Part shown: piece by piece, positions 16,371 through 24,876 of the stretch
How positions within the stretch are numbered: position 1 is the first letter of the stretch
Layout: every line of letters starts with the position of its first letter
Assembly: GCA_021730905.1 (NCBI GenBank)
Contig: JAKFYK010000009.1
Location: 1-64,000, forward strand
DNA length: 64,000 nt
Origin: Betaproteobacteria bacterium
GTDB lineage: Bacteria; Pseudomonadota; Gammaproteobacteria; Burkholderiales; SG8-41
Direction of reading: 5' to 3'
The notes under the pieces: model-generated
The model's input: only the letters and a program-made list of their open reading frames with translations
Database searches by the model: none
What the model was told of the DNA's origin: nothing
Position numbers and translations under genes: made by a program

Positions 16371-17444
16371 ATGAGCAGTCCCGTTAAACTCGGCATTGTC
16401 GGCCTTGGCCGCTGGGCCAAAGTGCTCACCCGCGCCGTTTCCGGCAAATCGAGCAAACTGCAAATCGTCGCCGGCTACAGCCGCTCGCAGGACAAACGCA
16501 GCGAGTTTGAGAACGAACTCGGCGTGCTGTGCGTGCCCGACATGCAAACCATGCTGTCGAACGCGGACATCAAAGGCGTGATTCTCACCGTGCCCAACGA
16601 ACAACATCTGCCGATGGCGGAAATGGTTGCGAAAGCCGGCAAGCATGTCTACACCGAGAAACCCATCGCGCAAACGCTCGAGGATGGCCTCAAAATCGAA
16701 GCGCTCGAAAAACAATATGGCATCACCGTCACCGTCGGCCACAGCGCGCGGCTGATGGCGGGCATTCGCATCATCAAGGAACATATCGACAAAGGCGAAC
16801 TCGGCCGCGTGGCGTTCATGGAAGCAAACTTTTCAAACGAGCGCGCGCTGGAACTCACGCCGAATACCTGGCGCTGGTACAAGGACCGCGCGCCCGGCGG
16901 CAATCTGTCGCAGTTGTGCATACACATGTTCGACGTGCTGCATCTGCTCGGCGGAGCCGTAACCGAAGTCTCGTCGATGGCGTCCAAGCTGTCGCCGGTG
17001 GGCGCGGAGGTGGACGATCAATCCATGACCACCATACGTTTCGCCGACGGCAAACTCGGTTACGTGGGATCAAGCTGGACCTCGCCCGGTATTTTCAGTG
17101 TTCGCGTGTTCGGCTCGAAAGGCTTGATGCACTACGAGATCGACTTCGGCACCTGGGACACGCCGCATCTGCTGCACAACGCGTCGGTGCTCTATATCCA
17201 GCGCGGCAAGGACGGATGGGCAAAGCGGCAGGAGATCAAAATCCCCGAGAGCGATATGTTCCGCGCTGAACTGGAAATGTTTGCCGACAGTTGTGTCAGC
17301 GGCAAGCCCGGTGAACTCACGGCCAGCAACGGCAATGTTGCGGTGGCGATGATGTATGCCGCGCTGCGCTCGATCGACAACAACGGCCAGTGCGTGAAAA
17401 TCGCCGATATCGTGAACGAAACCCGCAAGAAAATTGGAAACTGA
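16371..17444 (+). CDS. Gfo/Idh/MocA-family oxidoreductase
   Basis: NAD(P)-dependent oxidoreductase of 357 residues acting on a sugar, polyol or related alcohol. The N-terminal Rossmann motif is GIVGLGRWAKVL (residues 8-19), and the family signature YTEKPIAQT carries the catalytic-site lysine of the EKP motif near residue 96. The C-terminal alpha/beta domain (from about residue 130) has GGNLSQLCIHMFDVLHLLGG. AAGGAG precedes the start. It is the first gene of a four-gene plus-strand set with creatininase, CMD protein and a second Gfo/Idh enzyme. The substrate is not identifiable. Confidence 0.9.
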   Translation: MSSPVKLGIVGLGRWAKVLTRAVSGKSSKLQIVAGYSRSQDKRSEFENELGVLCVPDMQTMLSNADIKGVILTVPNEQHLPMAEMVAKAGKHVYTEKPIAQTLEDGLKIEALEKQYGITVTVGHSARLMAGIRIIKEHIDKGELGRVAFMEANFSNERALELTPNTWRWYKDRAPGGNLSQLCIHMFDVLHLLGGAVTEVSSMASKLSPVGAEVDDQSMTTIRFADGKLGYVGSSWTSPGIFSVRVFGSKGLMHYEIDFGTWDTPHLLHNASVLYIQRGKDGWAKRQEIKIPESDMFRAELEMFADSCVSGKPGELTASNGNVAVAMMYAALRSIDNNGQCVKIADIVNETRKKIGN

Positions 17445-17457
17445 GTCGGAACTGACC

Positions 17458-18261
17458 ATGCTACCCACCCGCTATTTCATCGATCTCACGCAGCCGGAAA
17501 TCGCCGCGCAGTTCAGGAAAAATCCACTGGTGATACTGCCTGCGGGCAGCGTCGAACAGCATGGTCCGCATCTGCCCACGGGCACAGACATTTATTCTGC
17601 CAACGTGATCGGCCACGCGGTGGCCGAGCGCATGGACGGCCTGGTGCTGCCGGGCGGCCCGCTGGGCGTGACGCCGATGCACATGCCGTTCGAGGGCACC
17701 ATCACGCTGTCGCCGGAAACCTATCAGCGCGTCGTGGTGGAAACCTGCGAATCCACCGCGAAACACGGCGCAAGGTATTGCCTGATACTCAACTGGCACG
17801 AAGGCAATATTCCATCGCTGGCGATTGCCTCGGAAAAACTGCATCGCGATGTCGGCATGAGCGTGATCGTGGTGCAGGCGTGTTACGTCGCGGCCGAACT
17901 CTACGGCCACGACTGCGGTGGCCTCACGCATGGCGGCGAGATCGAAGCGCTGGCGGTGCTGGCCTATCAACCCGACCTCGTGCATCTGGATCGAATCGAC
18001 AATTCGTCCGACCACTCGCACGGCCGCAAGTGGGACCGGCTACGCCGCACCCGCAGCTATCAACCCGTGCTGCGCGATATCAAGACCATCGCGGAGACCG
18101 GCTGGTACGGATCGCCGGAACACGCCACCGCTGCCAAGGGCGTAAAAATGTTGAACGACATCGCCGATGCCATTGCCAAGGAATGCACTGACATCTTCCG
18201 CATGCTCGATGAGGCGCAAGGCGGTACGGCGGAAATCAAGCACCTGAAAATCGCGGGCTGA
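17458..18261 (+). CDS. Creatininase-family amidohydrolase
   Basis: Cytoplasmic metal-dependent amidohydrolase of about 267 residues. The family's metal ligands are all visible: E33 and H35 in GSVEQHGPHLPTGTD, D44, H114 and E115 in NWHEGN, and E161 in HGGEIE. The ATG at 17458 is chosen; a TTG at 17434 would overlap the previous gene. Family members open cyclic amides (creatinine) or act in cofactor pathways (MftE, FAPy deformylase). Between two Gfo/Idh enzymes it most likely hydrolyses a lactam or amide in a catabolic route, which is inference. Confidence 0.9.
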   Translation: MLPTRYFIDLTQPEIAAQFRKNPLVILPAGSVEQHGPHLPTGTDIYSANVIGHAVAERMDGLVLPGGPLGVTPMHMPFEGTITLSPETYQRVVVETCESTAKHGARYCLILNWHEGNIPSLAIASEKLHRDVGMSVIVVQACYVAAELYGHDCGGLTHGGEIEALAVLAYQPDLVHLDRIDNSSDHSHGRKWDRLRRTRSYQPVLRDIKTIAETGWYGSPEHATAAKGVKMLNDIADAIAKECTDIFRMLDEAQGGTAEIKHLKIAG

Positions 18262-18281
18262 TACAGAGAGCCGCTGACAGT

Positions 18282-18893
18282 ATGTCGCGCATTTCACCGG
18301 CCCCGCCGGAACGGTACACCCAGGCCGCCGATCACATGGCGCGCTGGAAGCAGCAGAAAGGTTACCCGCCCAATAGCTGGCTCACCATGCTGCGCAAACC
18401 CGCAGTGTTCCGCGCTTATCGCGACCTGCATACCGCGGTGATGATGGAAGGCGGCGACATACCGAAATCGCTTAAATTCATGGTTGCATACGCGGTGAGC
18501 GCGGCAGCGGGAGACCCTTACTGCGCCGCGCACAACGCGGAAAACGCCGCGCATCTCGGCGATTTATCTATGGAGAAAGTCGAAGCGCTGCCGCACTTTC
18601 ACGCCAGCACGCTGTTCACGCCGGCCGAGCGCGCAGCGCTCGATCTCGCCCACGCCGCCGGCAGTGGCCCGCCAACCGTCACCGACGAGCATTTCGCGAA
18701 GCTGAAAGCGCATTACACGGAGGACGCCATCATCGAAATCGTCGCGGTGATATCGCTGCTCGGCTGGCTCAACCGCTGGAACATCACGCTCGCCACCAGG
18801 CTCGAAGAGGAGGCGTCGGATTTCGCCAATAAACATCTCGCACAATCGGGCTGGAAGCCGGGCGTGCATGCACAGGAATCCGGAGAAAATTGA
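18282..18893 (+). CDS. Carboxymuconolactone decarboxylase (AhpD-like) family protein
   Basis: Helical protein of 203 residues of the CMD/AhpD fold. The motif region reads AAAGDPYCAAHNAENA (residues 74-89). Redox-active members have a CxxC here; this one keeps only C81, with aspartate at the first position, and has H84. It therefore lacks the disulfide pair needed for AhpD-type peroxidase reduction and may be a decarboxylase-like or non-redox member. It is followed immediately by the next gene (TGA directly abutting ATG). Confidence 0.8.
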   Translation: MSRISPAPPERYTQAADHMARWKQQKGYPPNSWLTMLRKPAVFRAYRDLHTAVMMEGGDIPKSLKFMVAYAVSAAAGDPYCAAHNAENAAHLGDLSMEKVEALPHFHASTLFTPAERAALDLAHAAGSGPPTVTDEHFAKLKAHYTEDAIIEIVAVISLLGWLNRWNITLATRLEEEASDFANKHLAQSGWKPGVHAQESGEN

Positions 18894-19976
18894 ATGAAGA
18901 AAAATGGTATCGGTATAGCGGTCATCGGCTCCGGCCGTATCGGCACGCTGCGCGCGCGGCTCGCGGGCATGCATCCGTCGGTGAAATTTCTCGCGGTATC
19001 GGATCTCGATCCGAACAAAGCCAAAGCACTGGCGGAGTTGTCAGGCGCGCAGTTTCATACCAGCGACAACAATGCCGCCATCGAACACCCTGATGTCGAT
19101 GCAGTTTTTGTCTCTACGCCGGAGCAGGAACATGCCGAACCGATCAAGCACGCGCTGCGATTGGGCAAGCCGGTGCTATGCGAAAAGCCCATCGGCCTCA
19201 CGCTGCAAACCGCCGACGACATTCTCGAAACGCTCGCCAAAACCGGCGGCACGCTGCGCTTCGGCTACAGCCGCCGCTACAAAGAATGTTTCCTGCGCGC
19301 CAAGGAGCAGATGGTGCAGGGTCGCCTCGGCACGGTAATCAGCGGCCTCGCGCGCGTCTACAACTCGCGCGCGCAAACCTTCCAGATACTCAAACGCGAC
19401 CCGCATGCCACGCCCGTGCTCGACGTGCTGACCTATTACGTCGATCTCATGTGCTGGTTTCTCGAAGGCAACCGGCCGGTGGAAGTGGTGGCGCGCGGGC
19501 AGCACGGCATCTTCAAGCAGGCGGGTTACGATTGCCACGACGCCACCTGGGCCATCGTCACCTTCGCCGACGGTGCGGTGCTCAACTTCGGCATCAGTTA
19601 TTCGCTGCCGGCGAACTTCCCGACGCAGGGGCAATCCGACCGCGTCGAGTTGCTCGGTACCGAAGGCACCATGCTGATCGACGACGATCACAAGGATCAC
19701 CTGATTTACACCGAGAAAGGCGTGCCGCATCCGTACGTGCCGGGCCATAGCATCAACATGGCGTTTCTGGGCAGCAATTCCGCCGGCGATTGGGCGCTGG
19801 GCAATTTCTGGGGCTCGCTCGGCAACGAGACGCGCGCGTGGATCGACCACCTCGTCACCGGCGCGCCTACCTGCCACACGACACCGGAACAGGCGCGCGT
19901 CAATCTTGAAACGACAGTGGCCATAGAGCGTTCTGTGGCGACGGGACAGGCAGTGCGCCTGCCACTCGAAACCTAA
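18894..19976 (+). CDS. Gfo/Idh/MocA-family oxidoreductase, inositol dehydrogenase-like
   Basis: NAD(P)-dependent oxidoreductase of 360 residues. It has the Rossmann motif GSGRIGTLRARLAG, the CEKPIGLT signature near residue 100, and GYSRRYKECF typical of the inositol 2-dehydrogenase-like branch. The start abuts the preceding stop, with GGAG shortly before. The TAA stop (19974-19976) is also the left target duplication of the MITE that follows, so the element inserted at the end of this gene without changing the protein. It shares the catabolic cassette with the enzyme at 16371. Confidence 0.9.
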   Translation: MKKNGIGIAVIGSGRIGTLRARLAGMHPSVKFLAVSDLDPNKAKALAELSGAQFHTSDNNAAIEHPDVDAVFVSTPEQEHAEPIKHALRLGKPVLCEKPIGLTLQTADDILETLAKTGGTLRFGYSRRYKECFLRAKEQMVQGRLGTVISGLARVYNSRAQTFQILKRDPHATPVLDVLTYYVDLMCWFLEGNRPVEVVARGQHGIFKQAGYDCHDATWAIVTFADGAVLNFGISYSLPANFPTQGQSDRVELLGTEGTMLIDDDHKDHLIYTEKGVPHPYVPGHSINMAFLGSNSAGDWALGNFWGSLGNETRAWIDHLVTGAPTCHTTPEQARVNLETTVAIERSVATGQAVRLPLET

Positions 19977-20243
19977 GAGCCTGTTTCATAGTAAATCACG
20001 TGCTGCGCTGGCACGATTTTGGCACAGGGCGCGAAGCTTCCCGCAGTGAATATCGCGAATATTCACAAGGGAAGCGACAAAGCCATGGGCCAAAATTCGC
20101 GCCAGCCCTACGGGTTGCGAGCCAAAACGGAAGCTGGCTTTGTCGGCCGACTTGGCCATATTCGCGATATGACCTGCGTCGTCCTTCGCGCCATCTCCCG
20201 TTTTGGCTCGCAACGCACACGCGATGTACTGTGAAACAGGCTC
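19977..20243. mobile_element. MITE with 12-bp terminal inverted repeats and TAA duplication
   Basis: Non-coding 267-base element. Its ends GAGCCTGTTTCA and TGAAACAGGCTC are perfect inverted repeats and pairing extends further inward with one mismatch (TAGTA against TACTG side). It is flanked by TAA on both sides, a 3-bp target duplication of the TNA kind made by some IS5-group elements. The interior has nested palindromes (GAATATCGCGAATATTC near 20047; GCGAGCCAAAACGG near 20118 against CCGTTTTGGCTCGC near 20199). It carries no transposase, so it would be moved in trans. Small frames inside it are spurious. Confidence 0.8.
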
Positions 20244-20298
20244 TAAGACAAAATCTGCTACAGTCTCAGTTATATTCAACCTGATCCGAGGTGCAGCA

Positions 20299-21576
20299 AT
20301 GTCCAGGACATACAGTGCATTCTTGATCGCCGCCGCTTTCGTGTTGTTCCCGCTTGCCGCCGGAGCACAGGACAAGGGCCCGCCCGCGAAGGCGCCGCCC
20401 CAACTGCCCGACGGAAAAGGCAAGCAACTGGTCGAGGGCCTCTGCGCCTCCTGCCACGCGCTCCAGCTCATCCCCAACAGCTCTGGCTATAACCGCGAGC
20501 ACTGGAAAGAGCTGGTCGGCTACATGATCGACCTCTCCGGCAGCGCGGCGCAGCAGAACGAGATCCTCGACTATCTTGCGGCGAATTTCCCGCCGAACAG
20601 TCGCCGCACGCCGAAGCTGGTGCCGGGAAATTTCCAGGTCACGTTCAAAGAGTGGGTGATGCCGCAACTCGGACAGCGCACACGCGATCCGATCCAGGCT
20701 GCCGACGGCTCGATCTGGTACGCCGGCCAGTTCGGCAATCTGATCGGGCGGCTCGACCCGAAAACCGGCCAGGCAAAGGAGTATCCGCTGCCGCCCAACG
20801 CCATGCCGCACACGGTGGAGCTCGATCCCAAGGGCCGGCCCTGGTTTTCCGGCAACAAGAACGGCTCGATCGGCTGGCTTGATCCCGCGAGCGGCAAGAC
20901 GACCGTCTACAACATGCCCGACCCCGAGGCGAAGGACGTGCACACCATCGCCTTCGACAAGAAGGGCATGGTGTATTTCACCTTCCAGCACGCCAACATG
21001 ATCGGGCGGCTCAATCCGGGCAACGGCGACACCAAGCTCGTCAAGGTCGCCGCACAGCGCTCGCAGCCCTACGACATCAAGTTCGACGCCGAGGGCACGC
21101 TGTGGGTCTCCTGCAATGCGCGCCCCTGCCTGCTGAAGGTGAACCCGGACACCCTGGACATCACCGAGGTCAAGCTGCCGCTGCCGAGCACGACCGTCCG
21201 CCGCTTCGACATCGCGCCCGACGGCATTATCTGGTACGTGAATTCGGGCGGCGGCCGCATCGGCATGCTCAACCCGAAATCGGGCGAGATCAAGGAATGG
21301 GAATCACCCTCCGGCCCGCGCTCGCACCCCTACGGCATCGTGGTGCTCGACGGCGGCGTCTGGTACAACGAGTCTGGCATGCGGCCCGATCCGCTGGTGC
21401 GTTTCGACATCGCGACGGAAACGTTTCAGAGCTGGGCGATCAAGTCCGGCAACGTCTACGCCGGCATCCTGCGCAACGCGCGCAAGACGAAGCAAGGCAC
21501 GTTGCTGATCCACCAGACGGCCACCAACCGCATCATCGAGGTGACGCCGCAGCGCGCGCGCACCGCAGCGCGGTAG
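20299..21576 (+). CDS. Cytochrome c domain fused to streptogramin-lyase-like beta-propeller
   Basis: Exported protein of 425 residues. After a signal peptide (LIAAAFVLFPLAAGAQ) comes a short c-type heme domain with CASCH near residue 53, then from about residue 130 a beta-propeller of the virginiamycin B lyase (Vgb/SGL) type. Repeated blades read DGSIWYAGQFGNLIGRLDP, KGRPWFSGNKNGSIGWLDP and EGTLWVSCNARPCLLKVNP. The start at 20299 has GAGGTG before it; the longer frame begins inside the MITE. Heme plus propeller suggests a periplasmic electron-transfer or dehydrogenase role rather than antibiotic lysis. Confidence 0.85.
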   Translation: MSRTYSAFLIAAAFVLFPLAAGAQDKGPPAKAPPQLPDGKGKQLVEGLCASCHALQLIPNSSGYNREHWKELVGYMIDLSGSAAQQNEILDYLAANFPPNSRRTPKLVPGNFQVTFKEWVMPQLGQRTRDPIQAADGSIWYAGQFGNLIGRLDPKTGQAKEYPLPPNAMPHTVELDPKGRPWFSGNKNGSIGWLDPASGKTTVYNMPDPEAKDVHTIAFDKKGMVYFTFQHANMIGRLNPGNGDTKLVKVAAQRSQPYDIKFDAEGTLWVSCNARPCLLKVNPDTLDITEVKLPLPSTTVRRFDIAPDGIIWYVNSGGGRIGMLNPKSGEIKEWESPSGPRSHPYGIVVLDGGVWYNESGMRPDPLVRFDIATETFQSWAIKSGNVYAGILRNARKTKQGTLLIHQTATNRIIEVTPQRARTAAR

Positions 21577-21653
21577 CCTCGACTTCGGCTCTTACCGGCG
21601 AAGCGCGCCGCCCGAATATCAGGATGTTGCGCGCCTTGTCCGACTGACAGGCA

Positions 21654-22634
21654 TCAGTCTTTCGCAGTCGAGGTTCGCGCGACATCGCCGCGCCTGCGCC
21701 ACGCCGCCGGCGTCGCGTCGAACTCGCGCTTGAACGCGCGCGCGAACGCGGCTTCGGATTCATAACCGACTTCCGCCGCCACCTGCGCCGGCGACAAATG
21801 CGTTTCGCGCAGCCGTTGCGCCGCGACCTGCATGCGCCACACCGCGACATAGCGCATCGGCGGCATGCCGACCAGCGCGGTAAAGCGCTCGGCGAATGCG
21901 GAGCGTGACAGAAACGCTTCCTGTGCAAGTTCGTCCGCGGTCCATGGATGCGCGAGACGGGAGTGGATCGCGCTCAGCGCACGCGACACCACCGGATCGC
22001 GCAGGCCGGCGAGCCAGCCGGTGCGTTCGCGCGGCAGCGTTTCCACGTAACCGCGCACGGCCTCGACAAACAACAGTTCGGACAGTTTCGACAGCACCGT
22101 GCCGGAACCGACGCGGCCCGCCGCCACTTCCTGCGCGGCGTAACGGAAGGAACTCGAGATCCACTCGCGCGCGGGGTTGCCAGTCACCGACAGCTTCAGA
22201 ATGGCAGGCAAAGCATCGAGCAGCGGATGGCGGGCCGACTCCAGTCCGATGAATCCGCACACGACGTGCGCTGGGTCGCCGTCGCCACCATAGCGAATCT
22301 GCACGAAACCGCTGGCGTCGCGCACCGGCTTCAACTGCTCGCCGTCAATGACAGGCAAATCGACCGCGCTGCCCAGCAAATGTTCGTCGTTGCGCGGCAA
22401 CATCACCAGTTCGCCGCCGCTGACGGTTACCGCGGCCTCGCCTTCGACCTTCACTTCGAGCCTCCCGGAAACCACGTAGTGGTAGGCAATGACCTGTGCC
22501 GGCTCCGCCATGAATTGCTGCCAGTCTTCCTGTTCCGCGCGCGACCGTACGCACCATGGCGCCGTGAACCGGGCGTCGAGAAACACGCCGCCCGTGAGTC
22601 TCAGCACACGCATTACGTCCGACAATGCATCCAA
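21654..22634 (-). CDS. AraC-family transcriptional regulator with cupin_6 domain
   Basis: Regulator of 326 residues. The N-terminal half is an AraC-type cupin (VIAYHYVVSGRLEVKVEG, then GELVMLPRNDEHLLG). The C-terminal 100 residues are a double helix-turn-helix: WTADELAQEAFLSRSAFAER, then LSPAQVAAEVGYESEAAFAR and AFKREFDATPAAWRRR. It is divergent from the TTC38-like gene, with two direct repeats 21 bases apart in between, so it likely controls that gene and itself. The effector is unknown. Confidence 0.92.
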   Translation of the reverse strand: MDALSDVMRVLRLTGGVFLDARFTAPWCVRSRAEQEDWQQFMAEPAQVIAYHYVVSGRLEVKVEGEAAVTVSGGELVMLPRNDEHLLGSAVDLPVIDGEQLKPVRDASGFVQIRYGGDGDPAHVVCGFIGLESARHPLLDALPAILKLSVTGNPAREWISSSFRYAAQEVAAGRVGSGTVLSKLSELLFVEAVRGYVETLPRERTGWLAGLRDPVVSRALSAIHSRLAHPWTADELAQEAFLSRSAFAERFTALVGMPPMRYVAVWRMQVAAQRLRETHLSPAQVAAEVGYESEAAFARAFKREFDATPAAWRRRGDVARTSTAKD

Positions 22635-22665
22635 AGCTGTTTACTCCCCGTAACTGGTGCCGGAT

Positions 22666-22700
22666 TCCGGCGGATCGGTAGATTAATCCGGCGGATCGGT
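22666..22700. promoter_or_regulatory. Tandem operator candidate, two 14-bp direct repeats
   Basis: TCCGGCGGATCGGT occurs at 22666-22679 and again at 22687-22700, a period of 21 bases or two helical turns, in the divergent region between the araC-type regulator (start 22634) and the TTC38-like gene (start 22814). Direct half-sites two turns apart are what AraC-family proteins typically bind. Binding is inferred. Confidence 0.6.
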
Positions 22701-22813
22701 CATTCAAAAAAAAACGTCGGTGGCTTAGAGTAGCATCTGAACCGGCACATGAAAACAACCGCGCCTATGCGGCAAGCCGGCTAACTCAGCAAACTTTGTA
22801 CGGAGATTGAACC

Positions 22814-24142
22814 ATGCAAGCCAACGATTACACCGGCCACGCTACCAGCGGTGCCACAGCGAAAAGCATCGAACACCTGGAAACCGCGCTGCACGAGCTG
22901 CGCTGCTATATCCGCGATCCCGTCGCGACGGTAAATGCGGCGCTCGCCGAAGCGCCGGACATGGCCATGGGACATGTGCTGCATGCCTATTTGCATTTAC
23001 TGGGCACCGAACCCGCAGCCATACCCGTGGCGCGCCAATCATACGAGCTGGCCAAAAAATTGCCTGCGACCGAGCGCGAACGCCGCCACGTCGAAGCGGC
23101 GCGCCTGCTGACGGAAGGGTGCTGGCGCGACGCCGGCCGCGCGCTGGAAGATTTGAGCATCGACTATCCGCGCGACGCGCTGGCACTGCAGGTGGGCCAC
23201 GTCGTCGATTTCTTCGTCGGCGACTCACGCATGCTGCGCGACCGTATTGCGCGCGCGCTACCGTCGTGGAGCAAGTCCATGCCCGGCTACCATGCCGTGC
23301 TCGGCATGCATGCGTTCGGTCTTGAGGAAACCGGTGATTATGCGCAGGCTGAAGCGCAGGGACGGCGCGGCGTGGAACTGGAGCCGCGCGACGGCTGGTC
23401 TCAGCACGCGGTGGCGCACGTGATGGAAATGCAGAATCGCCAGCGCGACGGCATCGCGTGGATGCGCGGCAACTCCGAGGCGTGGTCGCATGAAAGCTTT
23501 TTCGCCGTGCACAACTGGTGGCACCTCGCGCTCTATCACCTCGACCTCGGCGACATCAACGACGTGCTGGCGCTCTACGACGGTCCGGTTTACGGCAAGC
23601 GTTCGCCCATCGTGCTGGAAATGATCGACGCCTCGGCCATGCTGTGGCGGCTGATGCTGCGCGGTGTCGATGTCGGCAACCGCTGGGAAGCCGTCGCCGA
23701 CAACTGGGCGCCGATCGCAACCGCCGGCAATTACGCCTTCAACGACATGCACGCGATGATGGCATTCGTCGGCTCGGGCCGCACCAAGGCTGCCGCTGCG
23801 GTGGTGGAAGCACAGTCCGCAGCGCTGGAGCGCGGCGGCGACAACGCCGCGTTTATCAGCGAAGTCGGCCGCCCGGCAACGCTGGCGATCAAGGCTTTCG
23901 ACGACGGCAATTACAGCGAGGTCATCCGCCTGCTGCGGCCCATCCGCAGCACCGCGCACCGCTTCGGCGGCAGCCATGCACAGCGTGATCTGCTCGACCT
24001 CACGCTGATCGAGGCCGCCCTGCGCGGCGGTGAAACACACCTCGCTGCCGCGCTTGTGGCGGAGCGCGTAGCGGCAAAACCAGGCAGCACTTCAGCCCGG
24101 CTGTTCACGCAGCGCACAGCGGCGATGCCAAAAGCAGCCTAA
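22814..24142 (+). CDS. TTC38-like tetratricopeptide repeat protein
   Basis: Soluble helical-repeat protein of 442 residues related to the TTC38 family. The diagnostic core HNWWHLALYHLDLGDINDVL is near residue 235, preceded by ELEPRDGWSQHAVAHVMEMQ. The function of the family is not established; it may be a scaffold or an enzyme. It begins ten bases after GGAGATT, divergent from the AraC regulator, which suggests regulated expression in some catabolic response. There is no signal peptide. Confidence 0.8.
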   Translation: MQANDYTGHATSGATAKSIEHLETALHELRCYIRDPVATVNAALAEAPDMAMGHVLHAYLHLLGTEPAAIPVARQSYELAKKLPATERERRHVEAARLLTEGCWRDAGRALEDLSIDYPRDALALQVGHVVDFFVGDSRMLRDRIARALPSWSKSMPGYHAVLGMHAFGLEETGDYAQAEAQGRRGVELEPRDGWSQHAVAHVMEMQNRQRDGIAWMRGNSEAWSHESFFAVHNWWHLALYHLDLGDINDVLALYDGPVYGKRSPIVLEMIDASAMLWRLMLRGVDVGNRWEAVADNWAPIATAGNYAFNDMHAMMAFVGSGRTKAAAAVVEAQSAALERGGDNAAFISEVGRPATLAIKAFDDGNYSEVIRLLRPIRSTAHRFGGSHAQRDLLDLTLIEAALRGGETHLAAALVAERVAAKPGSTSARLFTQRTAAMPKAA

Positions 24143-24155
24143 CGAAATCCGCATT

Positions 24156-24182
24156 CCCGGATGCCGCCATGCTGCATCCGGG
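24156..24182 (+). terminator. Hairpin after the TTC38-like gene
   Basis: Nine-base stem CCCGGATGC / GCATCCGGG with a 9-base loop, 14 bases after the stop. Only a weak T-run (TTGCTTC) follows, so intrinsic termination is plausible but not certain. Confidence 0.4.
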
Positions 24183-24260
24183 TTGCTTCATCCGTGCCGT
24201 GCCGCCTACAATCGGTGAAAACCTGAACGGCATTTTTCGTTACCTGCGAGGAGGCGCTTC

Positions 24261-24860
24261 ATGACCACCCAATCCATGAGATTCGGCCATTTTGGCGTTA
24301 ACTGCTTCGACATCACGAAGATGGAGAATTTCTACACGCAAGTCATGGGCATGGTAGTAGCGGATCGCGGCTACGTGCCGCCGCCGGGAGACCGGCACAT
24401 CGTATTCATGACGCTCGACCCGGGCGAGCATCACCAATTCATACTGTGCTCCGGGCGTACCGAAGGCAAGATCGAAAAAGGTCCGTTTCGCGGCGGCGGG
24501 CGCGGCTCTGCGATCAACCAGATTTCGTTTCACTGTGCCACGCTCGGCGATCTGCGCAAAGCACAGGCACGGCTGGCCGCCGCGGGATGCAACGACGGCA
24601 CGCCGATCAACCACGGCAATGCGTGGTCGATCTACATCCGCGACATCGAAGGCAATCCGATGGAGCTTTACGTGGACAGCCCGTGGTATACGCCGCAACC
24701 GTGCGGGGAGCCGTTTGATCTGTCGCTGAGCGACGAAGAAATTTACCGCCAGACCGAAGCGATGTGCCGCGCGCGACCGAACTTTGAACACGCTGAACCA
24801 TGGCGGGCGCGGCTCGCGACAAAAATTCAGACGTCGCTCAGTGAAATTGCCAGCCGCTAA
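24261..24860 (+). CDS. VOC-family (glyoxalase/extradiol dioxygenase fold) protein
   Basis: Metalloenzyme-fold protein of 199 residues. The N-terminal beta-alpha-beta-beta-beta unit starts FGHFGVNCFDITKMENFYTQ, with the first metal-ligand histidine at F-G-H; INQISFHCATLGDLRKAQAR opens the second unit, and IRDIEGNPMELYVDSPWY supplies the glutamate ligand in MELY. This pattern is typical of catechol-dioxygenase-like VOC proteins. GAGGAGG precedes the start. The bug gene downstream starts within or just after its end, so both are probably co-transcribed. The substrate is unknown. Confidence 0.88.
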   Translation: MTTQSMRFGHFGVNCFDITKMENFYTQVMGMVVADRGYVPPPGDRHIVFMTLDPGEHHQFILCSGRTEGKIEKGPFRGGGRGSAINQISFHCATLGDLRKAQARLAAAGCNDGTPINHGNAWSIYIRDIEGNPMELYVDSPWYTPQPCGEPFDLSLSDEEIYRQTEAMCRARPNFEHAEPWRARLATKIQTSLSEIASR

Positions 24861-24876
24861 CGCAGGACAGGCAATC

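Noticed and set aside
19986-20477. A 163-codon minus-strand frame across the MITE and the start of the cytochrome/propeller gene
   Set aside because: It is generated by the palindromic repeat element and the opposite strand of a real gene; no ribosome site or domain.
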